The notes: generated by a model not told the origin, from the letters alone. Shown: positions 1 through 7,727, counted from the first letter of the stretch. The stretch: DNA of 64,000 nt from Rhizobacter sp. Root1221 (GCF_001425785.1 NZ_LMDI01000056.1:23507-87506); one strand, 5' to 3'. Numbers and translations are program-made.

Positions 1-2074
1 GCCGAACACGACCATCCGCAAGCGCTACATCGGCGACCGCAACGCGCTGATCGCCGGGCGCAGCTTCGGCACGCTGCAACCGTCGCGCGCCCTCGTGTAC
101 CTGGACGGCTACCTGATCAGCAACTTCCTCGGCCGCTTCGACGCGCCGCGGTGGAACATGATCTCGCCCGAGGCCATCGAACGCGTCGACATGCTGTACG
201 GCCCCTACTCCGCGCTGCTGCCCGGCAACTCGATCGGCACCACGGTGGCGGTGACCCAGCGCACCCCGCAGACGCTCGAGTTGTCGGGCCGGCTGATCGC
301 CCACCGGCAGCGGTTCGACCAGTACGGGCAGGACGACCACCACGACGGCGGGCAGCTGTCGCTGCACGCGGGGAACCGGCTCGAATCGGGCCTGTGGTTC
401 ACGGCCGACCTGAACCACCAGGACACCACGTCGCAGCCGATGCAGTACCAGACCGCCCCGCTGGGGACGCCCGGGGTGGCATCCGGCGCCACGCAGGTCA
501 CCGGCATCACCTACGACACCGACCCGAAGGGCGCGCGCCGTGCCGTGTTCGGCGCCGGAGGCGGGGCCATCGACCACACGCTGCAAGACACCGTGAACCT
601 GCGGTCCGGTTACCGGATCACGCCGGAACTCGAGGCCAGCATGATGGCCTCGTGGTGGCAGAACGACAGCGAGATGCGCAACGAGACCTTCCTGCGCGAT
701 GCCTCCGGCGCACGGGTGTGGAAGGGCACCGTGACCGACGGCACCTACTCGTATGTCGTCCCGGACGCCGCCTTTGCCCCCAGCGCACGGCAGGAGTCGC
801 ACCAGCAACTCGGCGCCACGCTGAAGACACGCCGCAGCGCCGGCTGGAACAGCTCACTCGTGGTGTCGGACTACCGCATCCTGAAGGACCTGGCCCGCCA
901 GGCCGACTCGCCGGACGCCGGCGCCGGCACCGTGACCAACCGCGACGGCACCGGCTGGCGCACCGCCGAGGTCCAGGGCTCGTGGACCCCCACGCCCGGC
1001 GACTGGACCGGTGGCCGCCACACGCTGGCCGCCGGCGTGCACCGCAACGCTTACCGCCTCGACAACACCGTGGCCCAGGCCACCGACTGGCGCGGCACGG
1101 CCGACACACCGAACCAACGCTATCGCGGCCGAACCGACATCACCGCGGTGTACGCGCAGGACGCCTGGCGATTCGCCGACGACTGGAAGCTGACCGCCGG
1201 CTGGCGCGAGGAATGGTTCCGGGCCCACGGCGGCGAACAATTGCTCGCAGGCACCACCACGTCCTACGACACCCGCCACTTGCGCGGCCACTCGCCGAAG
1301 GCCGCCCTCTCGTTCAGCGCGACCGACAACCTGCTGCTGTCGGTGAGCGTGGGCCGGGGCGTGCGCTTCCCGAACGTCGAGGAGTTGTACAACGCGACGA
1401 CCACTGGCTCTACCGTCACGTCCGCCGACCCCAACCTGAAGGCGGAGACGTCGGACGCCATCGAGCTGAGTGCCGAACGCACCTGGACGACCCAGACCCT
1501 GCGGGTTTCGCTGTACCACGACCGCGTCCGCGACGCGATCCTCCGCCAGTCGACCACCGACCCCACCGTGTGCCCGTCCTCCACCACCACCGCCACCACC
1601 TACACCTGCGTGCAGAACGTCGACGAGGTGAAGACCACCGGCATCGAGTTCGTGTGGTCGGCGCAGGACCTGCTGGCCAAGGGCGTGGGCCTGGAGGCCA
1701 GCGGGGCCTACACGTTCAGCAGCAAGGTGACCGCCAACCAGAACGACCCCGCGATGGTGGGCAAGCGCTGGCTGCGCGTGCCCCGCACACGCGCAGCAGT
1801 GCAGGTGACCTGGCGGCCGCTTGACGACTGGATGCTCTCCGGCGGCTACCGCCACCAGGGCCGCGCCTACAACGACCAGTACAACGCGGACGTGAACCCC
1901 GACGTGTACGGCGGGGTCTCCCGCGTCAACCAGCTCGACCTGCGCGGTGCCTGGAAGGCCACGCGCGAGCTGGAACTGGCCCTCGGGGTCAACAACGCCA
2001 CCGACCAGCGCGCGTACCAGTCGCACCCGTACCCGGGCCGCACGCTGTTCGCCGAGCTGCGGTTCACGAACTGA
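1..2074 (+). CDS. TonB-dependent receptor, siderophore type (5' end outside window)
   Basis: Outer-membrane beta-barrel receptor that imports a ferric chelate using TonB energy. The open frame runs from base 2 without an upstream stop, so the signal peptide, TonB box and start of the plug lie outside the window; the GTG near base 95 is internal. The first residues read like a plug domain (RSFGTLQPSRALVYLDGY, then SPEAIERVDMLYGPYSALL). The rest is rich in alternating aromatic and polar strands and closes with a short barrel strand ending FAELRFTN. The next gene, 14 bp downstream, is a PepSY membrane protein, a common partner of siderophore receptors, which favours iron over other substrates. 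The exact ligand cannot be read from the sequence. Confidence 0.9.
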   Translation, partial: PNTTIRKRYIGDRNALIAGRSFGTLQPSRALVYLDGYLISNFLGRFDAPRWNMISPEAIERVDMLYGPYSALLPGNSIGTTVAVTQRTPQTLELSGRLIAHRQRFDQYGQDDHHDGGQLSLHAGNRLESGLWFTADLNHQDTTSQPMQYQTAPLGTPGVASGATQVTGITYDTDPKGARRAVFGAGGGAIDHTLQDTVNLRSGYRITPELEASMMASWWQNDSEMRNETFLRDASGARVWKGTVTDGTYSYVVPDAAFAPSARQESHQQLGATLKTRRSAGWNSSLVVSDYRILKDLARQADSPDAGAGTVTNRDGTGWRTAEVQGSWTPTPGDWTGGRHTLAAGVHRNAYRLDNTVAQATDWRGTADTPNQRYRGRTDITAVYAQDAWRFADDWKLTAGWREEWFRAHGGEQLLAGTTTSYDTRHLRGHSPKAALSFSATDNLLLSVSVGRGVRFPNVEELYNATTTGSTVTSADPNLKAETSDAIELSAERTWTTQTLRVSLYHDRVRDAILRQSTTDPTVCPSSTTTATTYTCVQNVDEVKTTGIEFVWSAQDLLAKGVGLEASGAYTFSSKVTANQNDPAMVGKRWLRVPRTRAAVQVTWRPLDDWMLSGGYRHQGRAYNDQYNADVNPDVYGGVSRVNQLDLRGAWKATRELELALGVNNATDQRAYQSHPYPGRTLFAELRFTN

Positions 2075-2088
2075 CCGGAGCCACGCCA

Positions 2089-3390
2089 ATGACCTCCCCC
2101 GCCTTGCACCGCCTGTTCCGCCGCCTGCACTTCTGGGGCGGCCTCGTGGGCGCCCCCATCGTGCTGTTCGCGGCGCTGACCGGGCTGCTGTACGTGTTCA
2201 CGCCGCAGGTCGAGGCCTGGCGCCACGGCCACCTCGACACCGTGGCCGTGGGCCCGGCCCGGGTGCCGCTCGACCAGCAGGTCGACGCGGCGCTGGCGGC
2301 GGCCCCGGACGCGGCGTTGCGCCACGTGGTCCCCGGGTACGCGCCCGGCGACAGCACGCAGGTGTACCTCGCCGCGCCCCACGAACACCACACCGGCGCC
2401 TCGCACGACCACGGGCTGCCCACCGGCAGCATCGTCTACGTGGACCCGTACACCGGCCGGGTGCTCGGCCAGTTGCCCGAGATGGCGCGGTTCAAGACCT
2501 GGGCCAAGAAGCTGCATTCATCGGCGCTGCAGGGCCAGGGGTGGCGCTGGGTGATGGAACTGGGCGCGAGCTGGATGCTGGTGCTGTTCGTGACCGGGCT
2601 TGCCATGTGGTGGCCGCGACCGCAGCGGCACGGCGGGCCCGGCTGGCGCGCGCTCGTGCCGCGCCTCGGCCGGGGCCGGGTCACGTGGCGCGACCTGCAC
2701 GCCACCGTGGCGATCGTGTGCGGGGTGGTGCTGGCTGTCGTGCTGGTGACCGGCCTCACCTGGTCGCGCCATGCCGGAGAGCGCTTCCGCGTGTTGCAGC
2801 AGGCGACCGGCCAGGAAGCCCCTCGCCTGCCGAAAGCGCTGCAATCGGCACCGGGTGACGCCCCGCGCCTCGGCTGGCAAGCGGCCTGGGAACATGCACG
2901 GCGGGACGCACCCGACGTGTCGCTGCAGCTCATCGCCCCGTCAACCGCCAACGGCGTGTGGCGTGCCGAGAACTTCGACCGCTCGCAGCCGGACCGCCGC
3001 TTCACGATGGCCCTCGACGCCCGCACCGGCCAGACGCTGTTCCATTCGGGCTGGGCGCAGCTGCCGGCGCTCGCGAAGGCCACCGCCGTGGGCATCCCGT
3101 TCCACCGGGCCGAGTACGGCGTGTGGAACCAGGTGGTGCTGGCGCTCGTGGCGCTGGCCGCGGTGTTTTCGGCCGTGTCGGGCCTGGTGATGTGGTGGTT
3201 GCGGCGCCCGGCAGGTGCACTCGCCGCGCCGCCGCTGTCCCCGGTGGACCTGCGGGGTGTGCCGGCCGGCTGGTGGGCCGCCTTCGCCGCGATGGCAGTG
3301 GCGATGCCGGTATTCGGGTGGAGCCTGCTGGTGATGGTGGCCCTGGAGGCCCTGCGCTGGTTCGGCTCACGCCGCCAGCGCCTGGCCTGA
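2089..3390 (+). CDS. PepSY-associated transmembrane protein (PiuB/FoxB-like)
   Basis: A 433-residue inner-membrane protein of the PepSY_TM family, whose members accompany siderophore receptors and are linked to periplasmic iron reduction or release. It starts HRLFRRLHFWGGLVGAPIVLF, the usual first helix with paired histidines. Further membrane segments lie near residues 160-185, 205-230, 340-370 and 395-420, with periplasmic PepSY stretches between them. The start is 14 bp after the receptor stop, so the two are probably cotranscribed. The stop codon abuts an attC-like site, so the cassette island begins exactly where this gene ends. Family assignment is firm; the reductase role is inferred from related proteins. 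Confidence 0.88.
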   Translation: MTSPALHRLFRRLHFWGGLVGAPIVLFAALTGLLYVFTPQVEAWRHGHLDTVAVGPARVPLDQQVDAALAAAPDAALRHVVPGYAPGDSTQVYLAAPHEHHTGASHDHGLPTGSIVYVDPYTGRVLGQLPEMARFKTWAKKLHSSALQGQGWRWVMELGASWMLVLFVTGLAMWWPRPQRHGGPGWRALVPRLGRGRVTWRDLHATVAIVCGVVLAVVLVTGLTWSRHAGERFRVLQQATGQEAPRLPKALQSAPGDAPRLGWQAAWEHARRDAPDVSLQLIAPSTANGVWRAENFDRSQPDRRFTMALDARTGQTLFHSGWAQLPALAKATAVGIPFHRAEYGVWNQVVLALVALAAVFSAVSGLVMWWLRRPAGALAAPPLSPVDLRGVPAGWWAAFAAMAVAMPVFGWSLLVMVALEALRWFGSRRQRLA

Positions 3391-3447
3391 ACGTTTGACT
3401 TGAGCGGACCGCCGCAGGCGGGTCCGCTTGAAGGAAGGGTCAGCCGT
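3387..3447 (-). repeat. attC-like site A, distal edge of cassette array
   Basis: Read on the minus strand this has a GGCTGACC-like left end, a strong stem (AGCGGACC...GGTCCGCT) with a short loop, and a right end TCAAACGTTCAGGC. That is the layout of integron attC sites. It carries the stop codon of the GNAT gene and touches the stop codon of the PepSY gene. The outer 7-mers do not pair perfectly, so the site may be weakened, as expected at an array edge. Confidence 0.7.
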
Positions 3448-3910
3448 CTGTTGCAGTTGCAGGCAATCTCTTGGCAAGGCAAATGGCCTCGGCTCGCCCG
3501 ACGTACTTGCCGAAGTTTGGGATGCGTGAATAGCCTCGATGCTCATAGAAGGCGACGGCGCGCGCATTGACGATGCGAGTTTCGAGCCAGAGCTCAGAGT
3601 AGCCTAGCTTTGCTGCCTCTGATTCCAGATGGGCCAACACAGCGCTGCCGACCCCAACGGTTCCCGGAGCCGCGTACATTCGTTTGACTTCTGCAACGGC
3701 CTCGCCCATCGGGCGAAAGGCGCCACACCCGACCGGGATGCCGGATTCAGCACGCGCTACAACGAAGCGTGCACGAGGCCCTTGAACATCGCCGGGATCG
3801 AATGACAACCGTCCATCGCTCCCCGTGATCCTGGCCAGGGCATCGGACAAAGCCTCGATAAGGGCCGAGCCATCGGCGGAACTCGGGTCTTCACTCTCGA
3901 CTGTGTACAT
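3440..3910 (-). CDS. GNAT-family N-acetyltransferase (gene cassette)
   Basis: A 156-residue acetyltransferase that would move an acetyl group from acetyl-CoA to an unidentified amine. The sequence shows the GNAT core: strand with RFVVARAESGIPVGCGAF, the acetyl-CoA loop region KRMYAAPGTVGVGSAVL, a helix with LESEAAKLGYSELWLET, and the final VAFYEHRGYSRIPNFGKYV. An in-frame ATG at 3943 lies inside the preceding attC site, so the start at 3910 (MYTVESED) is preferred. The gene fills a single cassette between attC sites A and B. GNAT enzymes are common integron cargo; the substrate could be a small metabolite, an antibiotic or a protein, and the sequence does not decide. Confidence 0.82.
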   Translation of the reverse strand: MYTVESEDPSSADGSALIEALSDALARITGSDGRLSFDPGDVQGPRARFVVARAESGIPVGCGAFRPMGEAVAEVKRMYAAPGTVGVGSAVLAHLESEAAKLGYSELWLETRIVNARAVAFYEHRGYSRIPNFGKYVGRAEAICLAKRLPATATDG

Positions 3911-3931
3911 GGGTGGATTCGAAACCACGGC

Positions 3932-4005
3932 AACGTTTGACATGAGCGGCGGCGCCAAAGTGGCGCAGCCGCTTTGGTGACGTCGGCTCGACGGATGGGT
4001 TAGGC
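3932..4005 (-). repeat. attC-like site B
   Basis: On the minus strand it begins GCCTAACCCATCCGTCGAGC and ends GCCGCTCATGTCAAACGTT. The terminal GCCTAAC and AACGTT elements match the R''/R' core consensus (RYYYAAC...GTTRRRY), and GAGC/GCTC can pair to form the folded bottom strand. About 74 bp long. It follows the M15 peptidase gene and precedes the GNAT gene, exactly as in a gene cassette. Confidence 0.85.
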
Positions 4006-4026
4006 CGCCTTGTTGGTTGGGGCCTG

Positions 4027-4713
4027 CTACTGCTCCGTTGGCAACACATAGTTCCGAATGTGATCGGCGTAGATCTGCGGAATTCGCTCGAGAACCAGAG
4101 CCTTGCCCAGGATATCCGCCTCTTCCGTCACGCGCGTCAGAAGTTCGGGCGTCACTTGTTCCACCGCTTGCATCGACAACGGCGCATAGCTCAAGTGCCA
4201 AGGCTCCGGATACATGCCACCCTTGAAGAACTTGTACGGTCGGAAGAAGCCGTATTTCCCAATGTTGGCATCGAGCCAACAATGCAGCGGATGGAATATG
4301 CCGCCGGGCCCGACCTCTTCGGGAAGAAGTTTTGGCTCGTACCCTGGGGGCATCGCGGCGCCATCCACGACATCAATCTCAGTCCCCCATTGGTGGCGGC
4401 TTCCACCAGGAAGGGCCGACCAGTTCAGAATGCAATCGACGACTTCGGACGGCGACAGCTTCGAGTGGTCTCGGACATTGCCGTCCATGTCGTACAGAGG
4501 TTTCTTGCCGCTGAACTTGCCATTCCAGATGCGCAGCTGAGTTCGATAGTCCCTGAACGTGCTGTACGGGATGAGATCGAAACCCGCTCGAATGGCGTCT
4601 GCGCGCATTGCAAGGAAAGCCTCACCCGCCGCTTGCTGTGCGGCGAACCGAGGCTCGGTGAACTGGGACACGTGCGTCCTGGCCCTGCCGGTGATTTCGG
4701 ATTCGTTGAGCAT
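4027..4713 (-). CDS. M15-family (VanY-like) D-alanyl-D-alanine carboxypeptidase-type protein (gene cassette)
   Basis: A 228-residue zinc peptidase of the M15B (VanY/D-Ala-D-Ala carboxypeptidase) type, expected to trim the peptides of peptidoglycan. The metal-site signatures are visible: SRHQWGTEIDVVD near residues 103-115 supplies the first His and Asp, and EPWHLSYAP near residue 170 supplies the last Glu/His pair. FRPYKFFKGGMYPEPWH fits the conserved approach to that site. There is no obvious signal peptide at the chosen start (MLNESEITGR), so export is uncertain. It sits between attC sites B and C with the cassette orientation. Base composition is lower in GC than the flanking chromosome, consistent with acquisition. 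Confidence 0.82.
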   Translation of the reverse strand: MLNESEITGRARTHVSQFTEPRFAAQQAAGEAFLAMRADAIRAGFDLIPYSTFRDYRTQLRIWNGKFSGKKPLYDMDGNVRDHSKLSPSEVVDCILNWSALPGGSRHQWGTEIDVVDGAAMPPGYEPKLLPEEVGPGGIFHPLHCWLDANIGKYGFFRPYKFFKGGMYPEPWHLSYAPLSMQAVEQVTPELLTRVTEEADILGKALVLERIPQIYADHIRNYVLPTEQ

Positions 4714-4742
4714 CTCTGTGTGCAGCGACTGTTTTCAGTTCA

Positions 4743-4814
4743 GCCTAACGTTTGATATGAGCGGCGGCACAAAGCCGAAGGCTTTGGGACGTCCGCTCGA
4801 TGGATGGGTTAGGC
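4743..4814 (-). repeat. attC-like site C (best preserved)
   Basis: Minus-strand sequence opens GCCTAACCCATCCATCGAGC and closes GCTCATATCAAACGTTAGGC, so both 7-bp core elements (GCCTAAC and GTTAGGC) are intact and complementary. The inner GAGCGG/CCGCTC arms and an AAAGCC-TTCG-GGCTTT hairpin complete the fold. It overlaps the stop codon of the upstream membrane-protein cassette. This copy is the clearest evidence that the island is an integron-type array. Confidence 0.9.
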
Positions 4815-5192
4815 AACCCTGCGTGCCCGAACTTGGCGAGCAATGAAGCTTCCGGCCGCTGCACAAACGACTGCAAGAACGACCACCGAACTTGCTGCGC
4901 CAAACCACTTCGCAAGAGACAGTTCACCGCTAGCAAGTCGACCAGGCCCTATTGCCCACGAGACGGTCCAACCAATGGTTGCATCGACCAAACCCGCGGC
5001 GACGCCGACGAGAATAGTCGGCCGGAATCCAACGGCACTGGCTGCGAGGAAGCCAGCGCCGGCGTAGATGATCGCTGAACCAATTCCAGCGTAAGCGTAT
5101 GAAAAACCTAGGATCAATGACGCAAGCGAAGCCACAACGTCATAAGCAATAACGACCAGCGCCGTGATCCATAGAAGTTTACTGAAGCTCAT
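4809..5192 (-). CDS. Small hydrophobic membrane protein (gene cassette)
   Basis: A 127-residue protein of unknown function with about four membrane helices: residues 5-28 (LLWITALVVIAYDVVASLAS), 35-58, 60-80 (PTILVGVAAGLVDATIGWTV) and 98-118 (SSVVVLAVVCAAAGSFIA), followed by a basic tail QVRARRVA. The start at 5192 is supported by a GAGGAA Shine-Dalgarno sequence a few bases upstream. The stop lies inside attC site C. I do not recognise a specific family; small membrane proteins without known function are typical integron cassette cargo. Confidence 0.7.
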   Translation of the reverse strand: MSFSKLLWITALVVIAYDVVASLASLILGFSYAYAGIGSAIIYAGAGFLAASAVGFRPTILVGVAAGLVDATIGWTVSWAIGPGRLASGELSLAKWFGAASSVVVLAVVCAAAGSFIARQVRARRVA

Positions 5193-5400
5193 GTTTCCTC
5201 TGTGTAGCTAACTGAGCGTCGCCGGAGCGGCACAGCCGCCTTGGTGACGCACGATCGATGGACGGGCGATGCTGCGGGCCAAGCACGTCAATGACGTCGT
5301 CGATGATCGCGCTCGTGACCTTAGGGTGCTGACGGAAGCGAAGCCAAAGAGACAGCACCAAGAACGCGAAAACGGCCACGAGGAAACTTGCTCCTTTCAA
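5179..5400 (-). pseudogene. Truncated small membrane ORF (decayed cassette)
   Basis: An open frame beginning with TTG at 5400, or with GTG a few codons later after an AAAGGAG motif. It encodes one clear membrane helix (LVAVFAFLVLSLWLRF) followed by a short polar segment. From about residue 43 it runs through the degenerate attC site D and even into the start of the next cassette gene, so its natural 3' end appears lost. Its 5' edge coincides with the boundary of the IS110-type transposase fragment, which suggests the insertion removed its upstream part. No function can be assigned. Confidence 0.4.
5204..5275 (-). repeat. Degenerate attC-like site D
   Basis: On the minus strand it shows a strong imperfect hairpin (GCGTCaCC...GGcGACGC around GGCGGC/GCCGC) and ends in CAGTTAGC, resembling a GTTRRRY core. 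The left end GCATCGCCC has drifted from GCCTAAC. Position and orientation agree with the other sites, so it is best read as a decayed attC. Confidence 0.5.
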
Positions 5401-5411
5401 AGTACTCAGCA

Positions 5412-5657
5412 GCGGTGAGAGCCAAACAAGACCGTAGCCTGCGATACCTGGCCCGCCTGGCCCGTTCCGGTGACCTCACCACCGTGCGGGTTCCCGACGG
5501 TGCCGACGAAGCCATGCGTGACCTCGTGCGTGCCCGTGAGGCCGCCGTGCGCGAGCAGCGCAACGTACGCCACCGCCTCAAGGCCCTGATGCCGCGCAAC
5601 GGCGTGACCTATGCCGGCCGCGCCACCTGGACCGCGGCCCATCTGCGCTGGCTGCCT
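5412..5657 (+). pseudogene. IS110-family transposase internal fragment
   Basis: About 80 codons on the plus strand match the middle of IS110/IS116-type transposases: RAKQDRSLRYLARLARSGDL corresponds to the usual KTDRRDA...LARLLRSGDL stretch that ends the DEDD domain, then VPDGADEAMRDLVRAREAA and a region ending TWTAAHLRWL. The N-terminal catalytic half and the C-terminal Transposase_20 domain are both absent, so it cannot be functional. It lies opposite in strand to the cassette genes and interrupts the array. Some IS110-family elements (IS1111-attC group) are known to target attC sites, which would explain its location, but the ends here are missing so the subgroup is unproven. Confidence 0.72.
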
Positions 5658-5659
5658 AC

Positions 5660-6103
5660 TCACTCTTGTGTTGCGTCGCTGGATTTTGCAGTCGCTCGGC
5701 TCGACCGAAGGAGCGACAGGTTCGCGACGCATACAAAAAGCAAGGCGGCCACCCAAAGACGCCCGCCCATGGCCAGCCCAAGTGCAGCTCCGGGCGCCCC
5801 AGCAACGAACCCGCATCCAGTCGCCTCGGCAACAAGCGCCCCGATGGCGAGCGCCGCCGTCGCGGCAACGAATCTTGGCCGAAACCGCGGCACCGGTTTG
5901 ACGCACGCAAACAAGAGGACCGCAAACCCGATGTTGCCAAACCAACGAGGATCGAAAGCAAGTAGCCCCATCGATCCGATCGCGAGAACCTCTATGCCCA
6001 GAAAGCTCCTGGTGTGTGCGCAGCTGAACGCAGGCAACGAAAGACTCGCGGCATACAGCAATGCTGAGGCCCCAGAAAGTAACAGCGTCAATGGTGCTCG
6101 CAT
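5660..6103 (-). CDS. Integral membrane protein of unknown function (gene cassette)
   Basis: A 147-residue protein with about four or five hydrophobic segments: residues 3-20 (PLTLLLSGASALLYAASLSL), 35-55 (FLGIEVLAIGSMGLLAF), 56-70, 78-98 (FVAATAALAIGALVAEATG) and 103-128. The ATG at 6103 (MRAPLT) was chosen over the TTG at 6142 because the longer version would read into the attC remnant. No family recognised. It lacks an attC site at its 3' side: the IS110-type fragment begins there instead, so the cassette has probably lost its own recombination site. Confidence 0.6.
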   Translation of the reverse strand: MRAPLTLLLSGASALLYAASLSLPAFSCAHTRSFLGIEVLAIGSMGLLAFDPRWFGNIGFAVLLFACVKPVPRFRPRFVAATAALAIGALVAEATGCGFVAGAPGAALGLAMGGRLWVAALLFVCVANLSLLRSSRATAKSSDATQE

Positions 6104-6172
6104 GTGCGCCTGGACAAGATGGCTTCGCGAAGCGGTTGGCAATACGTCCGATCGACGGACGGGTTAGGCGTC
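6104..6172 (-). repeat. Partly degenerate attC-like site E
   Basis: The minus strand starts with an intact GCCTAACCCGTCCGTCGATC, continues with GGAC...GTCC arms around a perfect GCTTCGCGAAGC hairpin, but the right end (TTGTCCAGGCGCAC) no longer shows a clear GTTRRRY core. It separates the DUF695-like cassette from the next membrane-protein gene. Confidence 0.6.
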
Positions 6173-6655
6173 ATCGCCTTTTGCCAAGGGGAAGAGCTTG
6201 AAAAGAAAGGCAGCATTGGACCACTCTGGATCGTCATCCATCTCGTAGTTCCACTTCCGCGGCCACAGCTTGCCATGCAGCAATTTCTGTAGAGCGGCGT
6301 GCGCAATCTCTGGGTCATATACCTGAAACAGGACTTCACGCGTCGCATCCCATGCACTTGTAGCCAGGATCACCGCGTTGTTGGAGTCGTGCTCCGTTCG
6401 TCCACCAAGCACGACGTCCTCAATCTCATCTCCGATCATGTAGAGGACGTCCATCTCATCCTTCGACGGAAGACGATTTTCAGCCACGTCGACGGCGGCA
6501 ATGGTCACGCATAGATGCCAGCGGAAGATTCGGATATCGCGGAACGACAACAGTGCATCGTTGACCGACACAACCTCTGGCAGGCCCGACCGACTCGTTC
6601 GGAATACCGTGAAATGCGCTTCTGGAACAACCACGCGAATATTCGATTCCGCCAT
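6164..6655 (-). CDS. DUF695-like protein (first gene cassette)
   Basis: A 163-residue soluble acidic protein. The C-terminal half carries the feature typical of DUF695 proteins: an ATREVLFQVYDPE segment followed by WPRKWNYEMDDDPEWSN, the basic-aromatic-DPEW motif. The upstream half has a beta-rich core (RVVVPEAHFTVFRTSRSG). Biochemical function of the family is unknown. The start at 6655 lies right after a GTTAGGC recombination core, placing this gene as the first cassette at the promoter-proximal edge. The longer frame from 6688 would include that core and is rejected. Confidence 0.68.
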   Translation of the reverse strand: MAESNIRVVVPEAHFTVFRTSRSGLPEVVSVNDALLSFRDIRIFRWHLCVTIAAVDVAENRLPSKDEMDVLYMIGDEIEDVVLGGRTEHDSNNAVILATSAWDATREVLFQVYDPEIAHAALQKLLHGKLWPRKWNYEMDDDPEWSNAAFLFKLFPLAKGDDA

Positions 6656-6660
6656 ACGAC

Positions 6661-6692
6661 GCCTAACGTGGTGGGCGAGGCCCAACACCGCC
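6661..6692 (-). repeat. Array-edge recombination core (GTTAGGC)
   Basis: Between the ridA-like stop codon and the first cassette the minus strand reads GGCGGTGTTGGGC, a three-base loop, GCCCACCACGTTAGGC. The terminal GTTAGGC equals the R' core of the well-preserved attC site C. This is the boundary where the first cassette would have been inserted. No attI site or intI gene is recognisable beyond it; chromosomal housekeeping genes follow directly. Confidence 0.6.
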
Positions 6693-7052
6693 TCAGACGC
6701 GCAAGGCCGCCGTCACCACGATCTCGATGCGCCACGCGGGGTTGGCCAGGCGGGCTTGCACGGTGGCACGCGGGGGCGCATCGCCCGGTGGCACCCAGTC
6801 GTCCCATACCTCGTTCATGCCGTCGAAGTCGGCGAGGTCGGCCAGGAAGATCTGGGCCATCAGGATGTGGGCGTTGTCGGTATGGGCCTCGGCAAGCAGC
6901 CGGTCGACATGGGCCAGCACCTGGCGGGTCTGGCCGCGGATGTCGAGCGTGCCGTCGTCGGGCACCTGCCCCGCGAGGTAGACGGTGCCGTGGAAGACCG
7001 CCATCTCGGAGAGGCGGTCACCCACGTGGAAACGGCGCACGGGGTTGGTCAT
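6693..7052 (-). CDS. RidA/YjgF-family protein
   Basis: A 119-residue member of the Rid/YER057c/UK114 family. The best-known members hydrolyse reactive enamine/imine intermediates to keto acids. The sequence has the family hallmarks: an early GDRLSEMAVFHGTVYLAGQV strand pair, a central helix GQTRQVLAHVDRLLAEAH, and the PPRATVQARLANPAWRIEI stretch with the arginine that binds the substrate carboxylate in RidA. The ATG at 7052 overlaps the plsY stop codon by one base, so translation is probably coupled. It may belong to a Rid subgroup other than archetypal RidA, so no symbol is given. Confidence 0.85.
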   Translation of the reverse strand: MTNPVRRFHVGDRLSEMAVFHGTVYLAGQVPDDGTLDIRGQTRQVLAHVDRLLAEAHTDNAHILMAQIFLADLADFDGMNEVWDDWVPPGDAPPRATVQARLANPAWRIEIVVTAALRV

Positions 7053-7702
7053 CAGGGGTGTCCTTTTTTCGGGGCAGCGGCCGGAGCCGCCGGGGCCTTC
7101 TGGCCGAGCTTGCTTTCGGTGCCGGCCATCAGCTTGCGGATGTTGGGTCCGTGGCGCCAGACCAGCAGCCCGCCCATCACGGCCACGGCCAGCGCCGTGG
7201 GGCCCGCGCCCCAGATCAGCAACTGGTAGAACGGCGCAAAGAAGCCGGCCACGATGGCGGCCAGCGACGAATACCGGAAGAACACCGCGATCACGACCCA
7301 GGTGGCCAGCGTGGCCAGGCCCAGCCAGGGGTTCAGCGCCAGCAGCACGCCGGCCGCGGTGGCGACACCCTTGCCACCGTGGAAGCGGAAGAACACCGGC
7401 CACAGGTGGCCGAGGAACGCCGCGAGGCCCACGAGGGCCATCGTGCCTTCACCGAGCCCGAGAGGTCCGCCGAAACGCTCCACCAGGAACACGGGAAGCC
7501 AGCCCTTCAGGGCATCGAACAGCAGCGTCAGCACCGCAGCGAGCTTGTTGCCCGACCGCAGCACGTTGGTGGCGCCGGGGTTGCCCGAACCGTAGCTGCG
7601 GGGGTCGCTGAGCCCCATCACCCGGCTGACGATGACCGCAAACGACAGGGAGCCGATCAGGTAGGCCGCGACGGCAGCGGCAAAAACGGTGAGAGTCTCC
7701 AT
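7052..7702 (-). CDS. plsY: Glycerol-3-phosphate acyltransferase PlsY
   Basis: Polytopic inner-membrane enzyme that transfers the acyl group from acyl-phosphate to glycerol-3-phosphate, the first step of phospholipid synthesis. The three signature regions are present: [14 protein letters not shown] near residue 37, [11 protein letters not shown], and [21 protein letters not shown]. Five or so hydrophobic segments span the rest, followed by an Ala/Lys-rich cytoplasmic tail. The ATG at 7702 ([11 protein letters not shown]) starts directly on the first helix, so the longer frame to 7798 is not needed. 216 residues is normal for the family. Confidence 0.95.
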   Translation of the reverse strand: METLTVFAAAVAAYLIGSLSFAVIVSRVMGLSDPRSYGSGNPGATNVLRSGNKLAAVLTLLFDALKGWLPVFLVERFGGPLGLGEGTMALVGLAAFLGHLWPVFFRFHGGKGVATAAGVLLALNPWLGLATLATWVVIAVFFRYSSLAAIVAGFFAPFYQLLIWGAGPTALAVAVMGGLLVWRHGPNIRKLMAGTESKLGQKAPAAPAAAPKKGHP

Positions 7703-7727
7703 GGGGCTCGATGAATGGCGAAGGCCG

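Noticed and set aside
151..1824. Long open frame within the TonB receptor gene in another phase
   Set aside because: High GC at third positions produces long shadow frames; this one has Arg/Pro/His-rich low-complexity composition and no recognisable domain.
854..2089. 411-codon minus-strand frame opposite the receptor
   Set aside because: Repeats of Val/Gly/Arg/His without conserved motifs; antisense shadow of the receptor.
3440..4282. Longer start of the cassette GNAT gene up to 4282
   Set aside because: The extra part crosses attC site B and part of the M15 gene; the conserved domain begins near 3910.
5388..6167. Full 259-codon plus-strand frame containing the transposase piece
   Set aside because: Only the first 80-90 codons look like transposase; the rest is antisense to a membrane-protein cassette and has random composition.
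6661..6692. Possible attI site
   Set aside because: Only a single GTTAGGC core is visible and no integrase gene is near; attI sites have no recognisable structure without the integrase.
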